DNA of 64,000 nt, taken from NCBI GenBank assembly GCA_958299035.1, contig CATQJL010000223.1, forward strand, positions 52,186,302 through 52,250,301, written 5' to 3'. The notes under the pieces were generated by a model. That model saw only the letters and a list, made by a program, of their open reading frames with translations. It made no database searches and was not told the DNA's origin. This DNA is from Cylicocyclus nassatus. Lineage: Eukaryota > Nematoda > Chromadorea > Rhabditida > Strongylidae. Below are positions 12,201 to 24,454 of this stretch, one piece after another (the stretch's first letter is position 1; each line of letters opens with the position of its first letter). The translations under genes and the position numbers were made by a program.

Positions 12201-15200
12201 ACTTTTTTCCTTGAGTAAGTGTCCAAATTTAAGCCTATTTTACGGAACCCTGTCCCATCACAATGCGCAGGCACCAGAGTGATACATACCTGATCAGTGG
12301 TGGTTTCTTTGAATGCTTAATATCCAGAGGTGTAATGTACTCAGATAGACGTTATATTAGTAGATCAAATAGATTGCTTGACATTTCTACGTTAATTTAA
12401 GAAACGAGTCATTACACTGACTGTGGAAAGTTTTACGCTTCAGAAAAAAACCATAAGGCTATAAAAAATTGCAACTGGATCCTTCTACGTTGCTTTAAAG
12501 CTTTGGGATACTCTTAGAATTTCTTCACTATTATACTTCCTCGCTATGAGTTTTGCACTCATGGTCGTCGAAGTGCCTTGAATTATTGTGGTCCACAGTG
12601 AAAAACACAATAATATACACTTTACAATTCACCAAATTGGGGTATTTACATGACCTTTTGTTGGTGACACCCCCCGTTAGTTATTCAGTTGAGCCGAGGT
12701 CGGACTCACATTTGCATATATGACAGTGAGCGGGAATGAGGTTTGTTGACTAAATGCATGGAGCGCCCATGAATTTGCATGCTTCGGTGGATCACTTGAG
12801 CGCATGACCTCGAACTGCGCTTAGTTCTGCGTTTAGGGGGTGTTCGGAATTTCCGTAAACATTTGTAGTGATTTTAGTCGAGATTTATTGGAAGAAGGGG
12901 GGGGGGAGTAGAGGTTGTAGAAGCGGCTGTAGGTTTGTTTACATAATTGCGCCATTAGCTAACATATGGTCTTTCGCACTTACTGTGCGGACTATTCTTC
13001 AAAACTGTCCTTTATCCTATCAAATGATCTTTGTATGGAAAATGTGCTAAGGGCATAGATCTTAAAAGATGGTCTGGAACTGGTTCATTTGTCGTTTCAA
13101 ATCGTTTGGTGGCCTGGGATTTGCGCACCCTAATGCGGCTGCGTTCCCTGACGCGTAGATTTGCTGGTAGACCGCGCCGCCATATGTTATTGCTATTAAT
13201 TCGTCTCCCACAGGAATTTGCCCGCTTGAATTAGAGCGCCTTCGTTGTCTCTGGACATCTTGATTTACGCCACCACTGCTGGGAAGGGAAAGAAAAGGAT
13301 CAAAGAGTACCTTGACTTTTTTTGTGGAGGAAGTGATTGAATCATACACTTTCATTCCGAAGACTGTTTGAACAATAAAAAATTTGTGATTTCGATTTGT
13401 ATCTGTACATCAGAGCACAGAATAATTTTCAAAATGACAAGTATTTTGTCATTGAAAAATAGCTTAGGCTTATTTTGGGAAGGCGAAGTTGGGGAAACTT
13501 GCGGAGATTGGTAGGTCTTATGCTAATATACAAAAGGAGTAGGAAGAAGGAAAGAAATCAAGAAAAATCTTGACAATGACTCCTTGAAATAACCATTGTT
13601 ATTCACTTTACCACCTAAATTTATCTGAAAAGCTGACCTTTTCCTTTACCTTTATCGATAGTTTCCCGACGGACCACATCTTTGTGGGAGATGGTTTTGC
13701 AGTTCAGGCAGTTATAAGGATGGCAGGTTAGCATATAAATGTCAACTTGATGAGAAACTTGCTTAAAATATTAAGGAGTTTTAAATGCTGGTTGTACATA
13801 AAGTCTTAATGTCGTTGTACTTTGTCCTAGAAATTGTCTATGGAAATGAGTTTTCCGGTAGTGACCTTTTTCTCCCATTCATGCTTTCTGAAGTATTTTT
13901 CGCTTATAATCTCCGAATTGCCTCTTTTTGTAATTGAGGTTATGCAGCCGGATTTATGGATGAAGAATGCGTTGAAGCAGCATTTTATAATTGACGAAAG
14001 AAATGTACTATTCTAATGTATGCTGAAATGTTCCTGTTTTCTACTTCTAAGTTTGATGAAAATCTTGAGAAATGCTATTTCTAACCTATAAATCTCTCAC
14101 AAATAACAAACCATTGATGGGAGGGCAAATATTCATTCTTTACTTCAGGGTATCGATGCGTTTGCTGCTCAGTGGACAGGCCAATTGGTAGCTCAAGCAG
14201 TGGGTCATCTTCTCGGTCTTGACCATGATACTCCATCTTGTCAGTGTGATACGGATTCACCTAGTCAGCGTTGCATAATGAACGACAAGCCTGGGTACGT
14301 CATCATGATCACTTCATCATCCTTGTATTTCTACTTTCAAATAATTCTCCAGAAATTTTCCGAGTTAAAGACTGACTTTGTAGATTTTCGGGAGCACGTT
14401 TCGCCTGGCAGTTCTCGAAGTGTTCGATTGCTCGAATGCATGGTGTTTGGCAGTCTGGCCATGTGCAGTGTCTGCTCAACAAGCCTTTCCAACCCTCACA
14501 ACTTCGTGAATGTGGAAATGGCGTCGTTGACGGGTCTGAGGAATGTGACTGTGGTACTCGCGAGACCTGCACCGATCCCTGCTGTGATCCTCTGACTTGC
14601 ACTTTGCGTGCGCATGCTCAATGCGCTGCTCATCATCAGTGTTGCCATCGGTGTGAGGTTAGTACTGAGATTGTTACTGGGAAAACCTCTCAAATAATCT
14701 TTATAGCTACGAAAGGCTGGCGAAGTCTGTCGAAGTGCTCGTTCGCCTTGCGATGTGGCCGAGACTTGCGATGGCAAATCTGGCGATTGTCCTCCGGATG
14801 GACATCTGGTCGACGGTACCGCTTGCGGACGCGATGGACAGTGTTGGCGTGGTAACTGCAGTGATCCGCATAATCAGTGTCAAATGATCTGGGGTGAAGG
14901 TTCGTTATTTTCCTAAGCTGTCCTACCCTGATTGGAAAATCAGCCAATAATTGGCATAGAAGGGTATCAGAATGCGTGGAAATCCCAGAAATGTTTCCTG
15001 GAAATGGGAAGGGGGGGGGGAACGAACTTTGTGCACCCGAAAAAGTGTTGCTGACTCCAAGCTTTACGAGATTGGGAAAGGGGTTTTGGATTTTCTAAAG
15101 TTGCTTTGAAATCTGAAGTAAAGGGGAGTTATTGTTTGCAGCTTTCGTAATTCTCATCACATCGTAAAATCGTCTGAACAATTAAAAGCCAGAGACCTTG

Positions 15201-18200
15201 CTCAAAACTGCTTTTATGGGCTTCAACGTTTATCAGAAAATATTTTCGCAGTAGGCAAATAGGCTTATAAGTGCTGAAACCATTGCACTTCTAATTTCCT
15301 TCTTACCCGTACCTCTTCTAGGAGCTCGTATTGCCGACGACGAATGCTTCAAACAAAACATCCGAGGTCATGAATACGCTAATTGCGGCTCGAGTGACAG
15401 CACCGGTTCGTATCGCCCGTGCCAAGCGGAGCATATCCGATGTGGCACACTGCATTGTCAAGACGGTGGTGTCACTCCATTGCAGACATCCTTGAGAGCG
15501 TTCACCTTCCAGTTCCAGCAGAATGAGAAACAGGTGTGCAGCCACTGAACTGGTCAGATCAAGGGCAAAGCTAGAAATTTCTGCGTTTTTTCTAGGTACA
15601 GTGCAAGTCAATTGCTGAAACGAATGTGGGACTTGTGCAAGATGGATCCACTTGTGGCTCTGGTCGAGTGTGTGTTGCTGGATCGTGCGTGGAAATGACT
15701 TCTGTAAGTTCCTGAGACATTCTCACATTTCAGCCTTCGATTGAGTGCGTTGAATACAAGCCCAGTTCCTAAGATCTTTTTTCTTGCAGTTTCAATAGTA
15801 TGTCGCATATGTCATATGTAGGCATTCATTATAGAGGCTGACTTTTGCTTTGAAATGTGTTTTTGCAGATAAATCAGAAAACCCAAAAACTATTTTAATA
15901 CCGCCAGACCTGCATTCCTCTGATTCTCCCATATAGTGGTCTTTACTTGAAATTGGCAATTTTTTAAAAAAAAACATCTTCCGATATAGCGAAGAAGGTA
16001 GCAATGGTTACCGAAAAGCTGGGGGTAGAAGTCATGCGTGTGGTATTAATCATGACTCAGTTAGCCGCATTATATCGTAAATATTCCGTTAAACTGGAAA
16101 AACTATATTACTTAATGGATTAATACAAAGTTATTTTGCGTGAGAGGACCAAATGCCGCGCTCTGTTCAGAATAAGGTTGGGAAACAGCTAAAAGAAACG
16201 TTGTCTGAAAAATACAATTTTTTTCTAGGTTTCCACTCCTGTCACCTGCCCATCGAACAATCATGCGCTGCAGTGCTCCGGTCATGGAGACTGTACCACT
16301 ACATCTGTAAGTTGTCGTTTTCTTCATTGAGCAACATTGCTTTTGATCATGTTTGTTGTGCATTTTCATAAGGCATTTTTTTCAATTTAGCTTTGTGTCT
16401 GTTTTGCTGGATGGACTGGTTTGGCATGCGATACTCGCTCAAACAGTACTCATATCAAGAATCGTGGCCAGTCGCGCAACATCGTCATCGTCCCATCTAT
16501 TGCTGAAGGAAAAACTTTGGATACTGCTACTCTTCTTGGAATCTTGCTGCTTGTAAGCATTTCCCCGTTTATAGTGAAGACTTCCCGACTAGTTCAATTT
16601 TTTAGGTGGGTGTTGTCCTATTGCTGCTACTTGTCTGTTTGCTGTTCTGCTACCGGCGACGATCAGTCGTAGAGATTCCTACATCATCTGATGAAAAGTT
16701 AAATGAGAGTATGCCGGATCAAACACAGCGCTCTATCAAATTTGGCAGTATGCCAAGCTGGAGGTGAGCTGAAAATTTTTGAATTAAAAAAAAAACAGTT
16801 GCATTCTAGAGATGAAAAACGAAGGCGAAAAAGCAATAAACACGTTTACGGTGCCCTAAACCGTATCACTGAGGCCGATGAGCGAGATTCGACTAGTTTG
16901 AGGTTGTACATTTGCATAATTCGTAATTCCTGACCTCTCGCTGGAATCCAAATTTTAGGTCACGAGAGAGCGGAAGCCAAAATACTGGGAGTCAACTTCT
17001 GTATGATCCAAATAATCACATGATTCCATATGGGTAAGGGTAATTTCATGGTTTATTTGTTGGGTCAAATTTCTAAATTAAGTTTCAGACGCCAAGATAT
17101 GGTGCTTCCGGAGCGAATTCATGAACATATTTACGCAGAATCCGCTATGATCATGTCGAATAGCTCTCCAATGCACATGAGGTTTGTTTTGAGGAAAACT
17201 TCCTCAGCTTTATCAAGTTCTAGCATTCTGACGTTTCTTGTGATTTAGATCACTTAATAGTTGGTCAAAATCGCCAAGCACTAGCGCAGAGCACATTGCA
17301 TCGACTCCTTTGCGACTCAACAATATCAAACAGTTACTGCGGAATTTGCAAAGCGATGCTGATGTCGAGGACGAGTTTCGCGGTGACAACATTGAGCTTC
17401 TGGACACGCGTTATTCACTCGAAGCATACGGTAAGGTTTTGATATTTCAAGTCGAAGTTTCCATTCTAATGTATTCACTATTCTCCCTCTGAAAGGCAGG
17501 GTCCAAATAAATCGGTGTCTGGATTTCTTATGCAACTTACCTTAGTCTGCTCACGTGGTAGCTCGTATGATTTATTTATGACCGAGAAAATCTACCTTTA
17601 TTTTCGACCTAGACCGTGCTATACCGTATTCGTGGACGCAGAGCGTGTTTGGAAAGAATACGGTTTGGTCTGGAGTTTGGAGCTGGATTTCTAGGCTACG
17701 AATAAATTATGTGGGTTCCCTTTTGGGCATTGTTTAGTTAAGGCCTTACAATCAGTTCTAACATAAAACACCCAGCACGGACCTCCCTCATTTGTTCATT
17801 CGTAGCTTGAAAATCCGGTTCTCGAATCAAAATCAGACCATAGAAATAACTCTTTCCGAGCGAACCAATCAGCATTCACGTGTACGGAGAAAGTAGGGTG
17901 GACCAGATTTTGAAGTGGAATATCTCAAGCACGAATAAAGGGCATAAAGTATGGTTCAAGTAATCGCGTAGCTAAGGTTTCCCAGTCAGTCGCATAAGAA
18001 GTCCAAGTACCAAGATTTTTTAGACACTGCCTTGGAATGTGGAAACTTTGACAATCGCCACTTTCCAGGCAGCACCTACAAACCCCTCGGCGAAGGTGTC
18101 GGCGAAGAAGAGCTCTCTGGAGTAGAAGCAGACCATGACTTAGGCTCAAACACTGAGTCCAGTCGCGGCTACGACCTCGACCAACGAGGTTCCGAACCTC

Positions 18201-18322
18201 CATTGGACACCACCGAGTCACGATCGTCTCCTCTGGCGCGGAACACCTGCGACTTCCGACAGAGCCCCTCGTTATTCAACGACTCCTTTAAATTGGAAAT
18301 GTCGTCCTCTATACACACATGA
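3248..18322 (+). CDS. UNC-71/ADM-1-like ADAM, catalytically dead
   Basis: Type I membrane ADAM protein of about 1014 residues; nematode UNC-71 is known for roles in axon guidance and sex myoblast migration. 22 phase-consistent exons: 3248-3317, 7192-7305, 7361-7500, 7553-7668, 9170-9332, 10660-10749, 10800-10871, 11477-11621, 11677-11783, 14149-14294, 14384-14657, 14707-14899, 15322-15533, 15596-15703, 16229-16306, 16391-16552, 16606-16763, 16810-16902, 16959-17033, 17089-17181, 17249-17430, 18069-18322. Order: signal peptide (LHYCLLFFHVLQ), prodomain, basic cleavage stretch RSHRRR (about 204-209), metalloprotease domain (about 218-385), disintegrin (ECDCG, CDVAETCDG), cysteine-rich and EGF-like regions (CVCFAGWTG), one membrane helix (about 722-746), and a cytoplasmic tail of about 265 residues. 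The zinc site reads QAVGHLLGLDHD instead of HExGHxxGxxHD: the first His and the catalytic Glu are lost, as reported for UNC-71. Adhesion or guidance rather than proteolysis is therefore likely. Long introns hold repeats. Confidence 0.9.
4119..4255. repeat. Dispersed repeat related to the 23.9-kb MITE
   Basis: This stretch in ADAM intron 1 shares ATATGATCATGTGTG, the CATTGCACACA block and CATCCTGGATTTGCA with the element at 23924-24191, here as a single arm rather than a pair. Probably a solo end or deleted copy. Confidence 0.6.
4377..5555. mobile_element. Long-inverted-repeat (foldback) element, copy A
   Basis: AAAGGATGTTCGTCGACGAC at the left end recurs inverted at the right end, and similarity of the two arms continues for about 150 bp (the block with CTTTCCAGCT and CTGCAGCGCGCGGG). 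No transposase is visible between the arms. It sits in intron 1 of the ADAM gene. A second copy with the same ends lies at 21428-22298. Confidence 0.75.
5601..6096 (+). other. Coding-like block in ADAM intron 1, unassigned
   Basis: Two overlapping open frames (5601-5867 and 5842-6096) have protein-like composition, for example LENLELSANDVDSAISASA. They lie immediately after foldback copy A. No family recognised, no start and no clear splice structure. It may be a captured gene fragment or chance. Confidence 0.2.
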
Positions 18323-19430
18323 TTCAATACCCTTCCAAAGGCTCAAAATGAGGTGCTGTGATGCTCATATCCGAGTCTTGTTGTACGTTAGTCTCTAATT
18401 GTAAATGCTTTCGCCAGTCCTTCCTTATGAATGATCTCAGGTTCCACTTTCTTGGCTTTATCCTCATTTGGTAGTCAACTGATCGGCTAAAACTTTACAT
18501 GCGCGGAGCGTTCCTTAATCTCCAGCAATAGACCAGCAATAATATCCTTGTATGTTAACAGTGCCTGTTAAACTTCTCAACTGATGTGAATATTACTGAC
18601 CTCTTTATTTGTTAGGTTTGTGAAGCTTCATTCACAATAATTGCTCTCAATTATACATATTATGCTGCCCTAGGGTCATGATTTATGAACTGATGTAATA
18701 ATGAATGATTTCAAATTTCTGTATTACCGCTACATAAAGGAATCAAGGCTGCGTCCACAGTTGCCCGTATCCATTGTGCCAGCGCCGTCCCGAGACCGAC
18801 CTGCGCGCGCCCTCCATGATCGAGCCTCCGACACGGAGCTGGAACAGTGCTGGTATGGGCTACTGGACGCAACCTGAGCAAAGTCTGCTAAGTAGTTTTT
18901 GAAAATTTGCAATGTACTCTCAACATCATGATTATTTGGAAAATTATTATTTACCTTGAGCGTTATTACATAATAACTCTCGCTCTTGAAATCAATTCTC
19001 AGATTGATTTGTGATATTCTTAACTGATATGAGTTTTCAGAATATCACAGTCCAAAGTGAACAATCAGATCATGATCTATTGGAAATTGGTGAGAATCAA
19101 AATGCGGAGTGCACCCACGGTAAAAAAATTAAAGAATGGTCAATGAAAGTGAATTAGAAAAGTGACAAATCACGTCTAAATTGAGTGGTCAATAAAAATT
19201 ACAATGTGAATATCACTGGCCAGCAGTTACTCATACATACAGTTTAGTATTTGTACATATTCGGTTTGAATTTGAAATACATGATTATACGATCCTTGAA
19301 CTGCGCTTCGTAGTCCATACCTTCCAGCGCTTTGTGCTCCTTAAGAAGTATTGTGTGTCTTTCAAATCGAGTTTTCGATAGCACTATGTCCGAATTTTAT
19401 ACGGAAAGTGAAAGGGCTTTTGTAAGATAC
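18323..19430. other. Intergenic, between convergent genes
   Basis: AT-rich sequence between the ADAM stop and the Helitron-like repeat. No coding exon and no clear canonical polyadenylation signal close to the ADAM stop were found. Confidence 0.5.
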
Positions 19431-19433
19431 GGT

Positions 19434-19897
19434 TATCTTATATATAAAGCTGAATGTCTGTTTGTCTGTATGTATGTCTGTCTGTATGTATGTCTGTCTG
19501 TCTGTACGTATGTTCCGAATAGAAAATTCCATTTCTGAACCGATCGGGACCAAACTTGGCACACATACACTTCGGGCCCCGGCGGGTGTCATAGGCTACT
19601 TTTCGTCATCGATCGATATCGATTTTATCGGTTTTTTGCAAAATTTGAGCTTGGTAATCGAGCATGCTGATCACCCCCGTGGGGGTGATCAGCATGCTCG
19701 ATTACACCCCCCTGCCAAATTCCAGCCCCCTAGCTCAAATTTTGCAAAAAATCGATAAAATTGACATCGATCGATAACGAAAAGTGGACTGTGACACCCG
19801 CCGGGGTCCGAAGTGTATGTGTGCCAAGTTTGGTCCGGATCGGTTAAGAAATGGAATTTTCTATTCGGAACATACGGCGGAGCCGGGTAAGCCAGCT
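19434..19897. mobile_element. Helitron-like foldback repeat with CTGT microsatellite
   Basis: A TATATAAAGC start and a CTGT/TATGT microsatellite (about 19454-19504) are followed by a near-perfect palindrome (about 19510-19871), with arms containing CAAACTTGGCACACATACAC and its complement and a centre at TGATCACCCCCGTGGGGGTG. It ends GCCGGGTAAGCCAGCTAGT. The terminal CTAG|T resembles Helitron 3' ends, so a non-autonomous Helitron-type element is the best guess. It lies just past the last recognisable choline kinase exon. Confidence 0.55.
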
Positions 19898-20027
19898 AGT
19901 CCTATATAAAAATTGGATACAGCGATATTTGCCAGTATAGCCTATTGCATTGTTTTAATTGAAATCATCTAACAACTTTTTCAAGCTCAAAAATGCGTCT
20001 CGTTGGTCCGCATGAGATTCAATTGAA

Positions 20028-23000
20028 TTATTGTGACCTATTCTCAAAAACGGATCTAGCTCCTACCTGAGCGAAAAGGATGTTCCATATACCCCAGAAC
20101 AAGTGCGGCAATCCTAGATAGCGTCGTCCTTCAGCTATCAACTTGAGAACGTCGGCTTCTCGATCTCCTGACAAGCATTGGCTTTTCAGCTTAGCGGGAG
20201 TCTCGAATTCCTGCAAAAGCGGTAAAATGAAGTTCCAATTTGTAATCACACATCTACAATATCTAGTTCAACAACAATTCTACCACTAAATTAATTCGCT
20301 GATGAGAAAGTGACAGGAGACGGACGAATTCAGTTTGCTTTTTGAATACTGTACGTCCAGCTCGATGAAAAAAAAAAACGTTCGGAGTTTCTTTGTAGAT
20401 CTTGAGGATTTTCACAGTAATAGCTACGGTTAGTTGAAGTTACAAGTGAGACGTTTCCAGTATATTATTTTTTACTTACCAGTTTTTGATTTCTCTCTGC
20501 GCAATTCATATGGAAATAAGTTGTGCAAAATTTTCTCCGTCGAACTTTATTAAACTCCCAATTTCGCCGAGCCAAGTTTGGGGACCGTAAAGAAGTAATA
20601 TTTGTCTATACTGAAAGCCTTTGTTTGCGCAAATTCAAAATTTCCCTTCCCCTGTAATTATGATAGCAAAAGCTGACTCATGTATAATTTGTGGCGGAGG
20701 TGAAGAATGTTATTTGAAAAGCAAAGATGTATACAAATGTGCTTCTTCCAAAGTTAAGCGGTTATGCGCCCTCATCTGGTTTGAGATTTTGAAGCAATTT
20801 ATGACTCAGGCTAACGAGCAGCGCAGTCACCTTGTACAGCTGATCCAGGTAGGCGGTGCAGTATGTTCGCGCGAAATCTTCATCTTGCATTATTCGGATA
20901 TCCGTGTCGTAATATGGGTGTTTCGATGTTCCATAGGTCATTCCATGTTCCGCCATACTATTCGCGATCTCGTAGGCTCTGCAACCAACATATTTCTTGC
21001 AGTCTCTTTAATCACTTGACATCATAGCTAAGGATAGCTAATCGTATGATTTTTTCTGAATAAGTATCGCAAAAGGAAAACAAAATTGTACCTGTGATTA
21101 TAGCTGCCAAACTCAAAATCAATCAGCACAAGTCTACTTTCATCTATAACATCGCCCTCATCAGGTCCTCTCTCACGCAACAGAACATTTGCAGGCTGAA
21201 AGCGACATATGAGTTGGGTCATAAAAGATTATGCTAAAATATTATGCATCATTAGATAAATTATTATCTTTCACCAAATAGTTTTGCTATGGCAGTTCAG
21301 AAATAGTCTTGCTACCCCAGTTCAACTATTTTCTCTTTCCTACGCCAATGATATAATATATTTGCCACTACGATATTCCATAAGATCAAAATAGCCACAA
21401 GACAGTCATGAGCCGGATTAATTTGAGGTTAAAGGATATTCGTCGACGATTGCCCCAACTCGTGCAATCACACCAACTTGGGCGTGCCTCTTTGGAGCCT
21501 TTCCAGCTTGACAGTACGCTGCAGCGCGCGGGGACTTGGTAGCTCGCACCATCCCTGTCCTTTAACCTATTTTGTTAATTTAAGCATTTCACATTGTTTT
21601 TTCTTCTTTTTTTTCCATTTCAGACAAACAGCCGTTCTACTTTCTATATGAAATCATCGCCGCGAGCAAAGTAGCGAAAAGAATGACCTTCTTCGTAGTT
21701 GCAATGGTGGATTTCATGGCTATGGTTGGGATTGCATGTTTCCTTCAATTTTTTGTAACGATTTGACAAGTTTCCTGGGACAGACCACTGAAGTGACTAC
21801 TTCAGCACTCCTACAGCAGGGTCACCATGTAGGAGTGATGAAATAAACACTAGGATGGCCTCATCTAAGGAAAATATGATAGCCACCACTGCTTATGAAC
21901 AAAGCACACACTTTCACCTAATTTTGCCCGGGGCGATGGTTCACGATTGCGTAAAAGAATGTTTGGCATGTAAAAAGGAAGAGGAATTCAAGAAATGTGC
22001 CTAAACAAATTTTTTTCCTTACATTTCAGTGGTCATCAAAGAAGAACGTAGGATATTTGAGCATCGAGAGAACCTAAGAGAAAGGGAAAACGAATGACTG
22101 ACTGAAATACGAAAATAAGAAGGAGAAAATGATGTGAAATACTTGAATCAACAAAAGGGGCTAAAGGACAATGTTGCTGCGAGTTATCAAGTCCCGGCAC
22201 GCTGCAGCATACTGTCAAGCTGGAAAGGCTCCAAATAGGCACGCCCACGGTGGTGTAAATGCACGAATCGGGGCAGTCGTCGATGAATATCCTTTAACGG
22301 AAAAGCTTCATGAATGAACAAACTGATTGCGGTTCAAGCCATCCAGTGCAGCACCACAGTTGGTGCTTAAGATTAGTTTGGGGAGTACAATGAGACATAC
22401 CACGATATCGTTGTGACAAAACACTGATGGACATTCTTGCTTGTCAAGAAACCGCTCGATTTCACTGAGTTCTTCCTCTAATTGTTCGACGGTGAGGGTC
22501 TTCGGGAACTGAAATCTGTACATCTTGAATAGCGGGAAAGTGGAAAGCCTTTAATCTATCGTCCAATTTTCGTTTTAGCGTGCTTTTTCCCCAAAATTGA
22601 GTAGTTTGCTCAAAACTTCTTTGATACTACTTGATATCCAAGATGGAAGTTACCTCAATATCACCATAAACGGCCGTTTTCTCCAGACTGATAGGTCCAC
22701 CTCCATTGTTGACGTACTTTGCGAGCCATGATCGACACATAGGAACCATCTGCGGAGCCTTCGGTAACGGCAGCTTGATGCTGTTCACTTTTGCAGTCAA
22801 AGCTGCAAGATGAGCGACGACACTAGAAATCATTTCGTTTGCTACATCGTTTTATCATTTAGAAGAAAACAGAGGGATGCGGTTCAAGCGGTCTGGAAAT
22901 TTTAGGGAATCCAGGAGACGACGAAAATTTCTCCAATCAAATAGATGGCACAGCCACGCTCGCAAAAATTACTTTACTCGTATCTGCAAGCTTGAACTAC

Positions 23001-24412
23001 GTACTTGCACAGTTCAAGAAATTATGTCTACCATTCCCAGTATTTTCCAATCTGTCATCCCCCTCCACCTTCCCCAACTTGTCAGCCATTGAGGCAGCAA
23101 GTAAAACCAACCTACTGTCGCGAAATTCATTGACAGTTAGCGTTCGACTTGGAATAAATTCTTCTATTCTTCCACCCGGAAAAATTCCCAGTAGTTTTGG
23201 ACCAAATCCATGTGCTGAAATTAGAACGTACTAGAAAGTCTGGCATTTAGAACTGAACCTAGGGTATTTGCGAAAGTTCTTGGATATTTTGTGGAATGAT
23301 ATGTTCAGTTTTGAAATAGAAGCTCTCGAATACCTATTGTGAAAGCCTGTAAGACTTATACTGCATAGAATGAAATTGAAATCGTACCATCCATAACAGT
23401 AAATATGGCAATTTCTCTCATCAGCTGCAAAGAATCGGACTGTGTTTGAATTCGGAGTAAAACAGATCTGGGCTCGGTTCCTACGCTAGTGACCTCTGGC
23501 GCCAATGAGCACAAGAATATCAGATTTGTGTAGCCTCCACTGGAAAACTTATGTATTTCCAGAAAGAATTCAGAGGCAAATTTATTATCTCACCTAATTT
23601 TCGAGATGAGGAAATGTAAATCGTCAACAGTGCTCCACGCTCCACTCAGATACTGAGAACATAGTTTCCGTGCTTCTGCTATTATATTAGCATCGATATT
23701 TTTGCGATCATAATTTGAGAAGATATTCTAAATGCAGTTCATCAAAGCAAGGGTTTAATGTTGTTGGAACTTTTCTTCACTGCATTTAGTTAGGTATTGC
23801 TTGCGTGAGAAACGAAATTTGCATTTAGGGTAGCTTTTATTTGCAATTATAATGGCAATTTATTTTATCCGATTTTTCATCTTCAGAATCTATTATAAGC
23901 GAATAAAACTGAGAATTACAGTCGCTTCATTTCATATGATCATGTGTGTCATTGCACACACAGTTCACCTTTGGCGCCCCCATCCTGGATTTTTGGGAGA
24001 AACAAGCCTTCAGGTAAGTGTTTCCAAGGTGTTCTTAGCATTTTCTTTCCTTTTTAGTTACTAGTCACTTCAAATTGATGTAATCGATAACAATCGGTAA
24101 GTCTCTTGCGTTTTTGCGATTGCAAATCCAGGATGAGGACGCCAAAGTGGACTGTGTGTGCAATGGCACACATGATCATATGAAATGAAGCAACTGTTCT
24201 TGACATTACAAGTTTTCATACTGAAAATACGTAATCCTATGAGCCATGATTTTGCTGTTGAAAATAGCTTTTCGTAAAAACAATTTGGCTTTACTTTTAC
24301 TTTACGTCTGATTTGCTTTTTGAAATGCAATCAGCGGCGCGAAGTTTTTAACAAATATTGAAGAACTTACTAGAAGATCTATAGGTTCACCATCAACAGA
24401 TTTCGAAGCCAT
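20028..24412 (-). CDS. Choline/ethanolamine kinase (CKB-like), 3' end uncertain
   Basis: Phosphorylates choline or ethanolamine with ATP, the first step of the Kennedy pathway; cytosolic. Exons, 5' to 3': 24412-24371, 23727-23594, 23539-23388, 23214-23112, 22822-22654, 22508-22401 (or from 22523), 21195-21092, 20978-20831, 20210-20067. All phases agree. Start chosen at MASKSVDGEP, downstream of a TTTATAG acceptor near 24454. Family landmarks: YLSGAW, SGGYTNLIF, GFGPKLLGIFPGGRIEEFIP, the kinase motif CHNDI (its following Asn in PANVLL is on the next exon), LIDFEFGSYN carrying the metal-binding Asp, and the late HLFWGIWNILFAQ. The usual C-terminal (F)GYxxYAxxR segment was not found. Reading through the last donor gives a short tail ending at 20028 (about 380 residues), so the true last exon may be missing or displaced by the adjacent repeat. 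Choline versus ethanolamine specificity cannot be decided. Confidence 0.85.
21428..22298. mobile_element. Long-inverted-repeat (foldback) element, copy B
   Basis: GTTAAAGGATATTCGTCGAC at the left end is matched by an inverted right end (GATGAATATCCTTTAAC), with arms of about 150 bp holding CAGCTTGACAGTACGCTGCA and its complement. Same family as 4377-5555 but shorter inside. It lies in the intron between choline kinase exons 6 and 7. No coding capacity seen. Confidence 0.75.
23924..24191. mobile_element. MITE-like inverted-repeat element, about 268 bp
   Basis: Ends GCTTCATTTCATATGATCAT and its reverse complement; the inverted similarity includes the GCACACA block and the CATCCTGGATTT block. 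It lies in the first intron of the choline kinase gene. A related solo arm is at 4119-4255. Confidence 0.7.
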
Positions 24413-24454
24413 CCAGTGAGGTAGAGCAGAGATCGTTGAGGTAGTAGATGTGAA

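Noticed and set aside
13062..13355. 97-codon minus-strand ORF in an ADAM intron
   Set aside because: No start context, splice partners or family motif. It lies in repeat-like sequence inside an intron.
12148..13970. Four small candidate ADAM exons (12148-12161, 13662-13726, 13831-13857, 13948-13970) that can be joined in phase
   Set aside because: Direct splicing of 11783 to 14149 is also in phase and gives exactly the Cys-to-GH spacing of known ADAM metalloprotease domains. The extra exons would insert about 43 unexplained residues.
14309..15611. Long minus-strand ORFs opposite the ADAM disintegrin and cysteine-rich exons
   Set aside because: Antisense shadows of strongly coding plus-strand exons.
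19454..19504. CTGT repeat as coding (Cys/Leu/Ser-rich ORF)
   Set aside because: Pure microsatellite translation inside the Helitron-like element.
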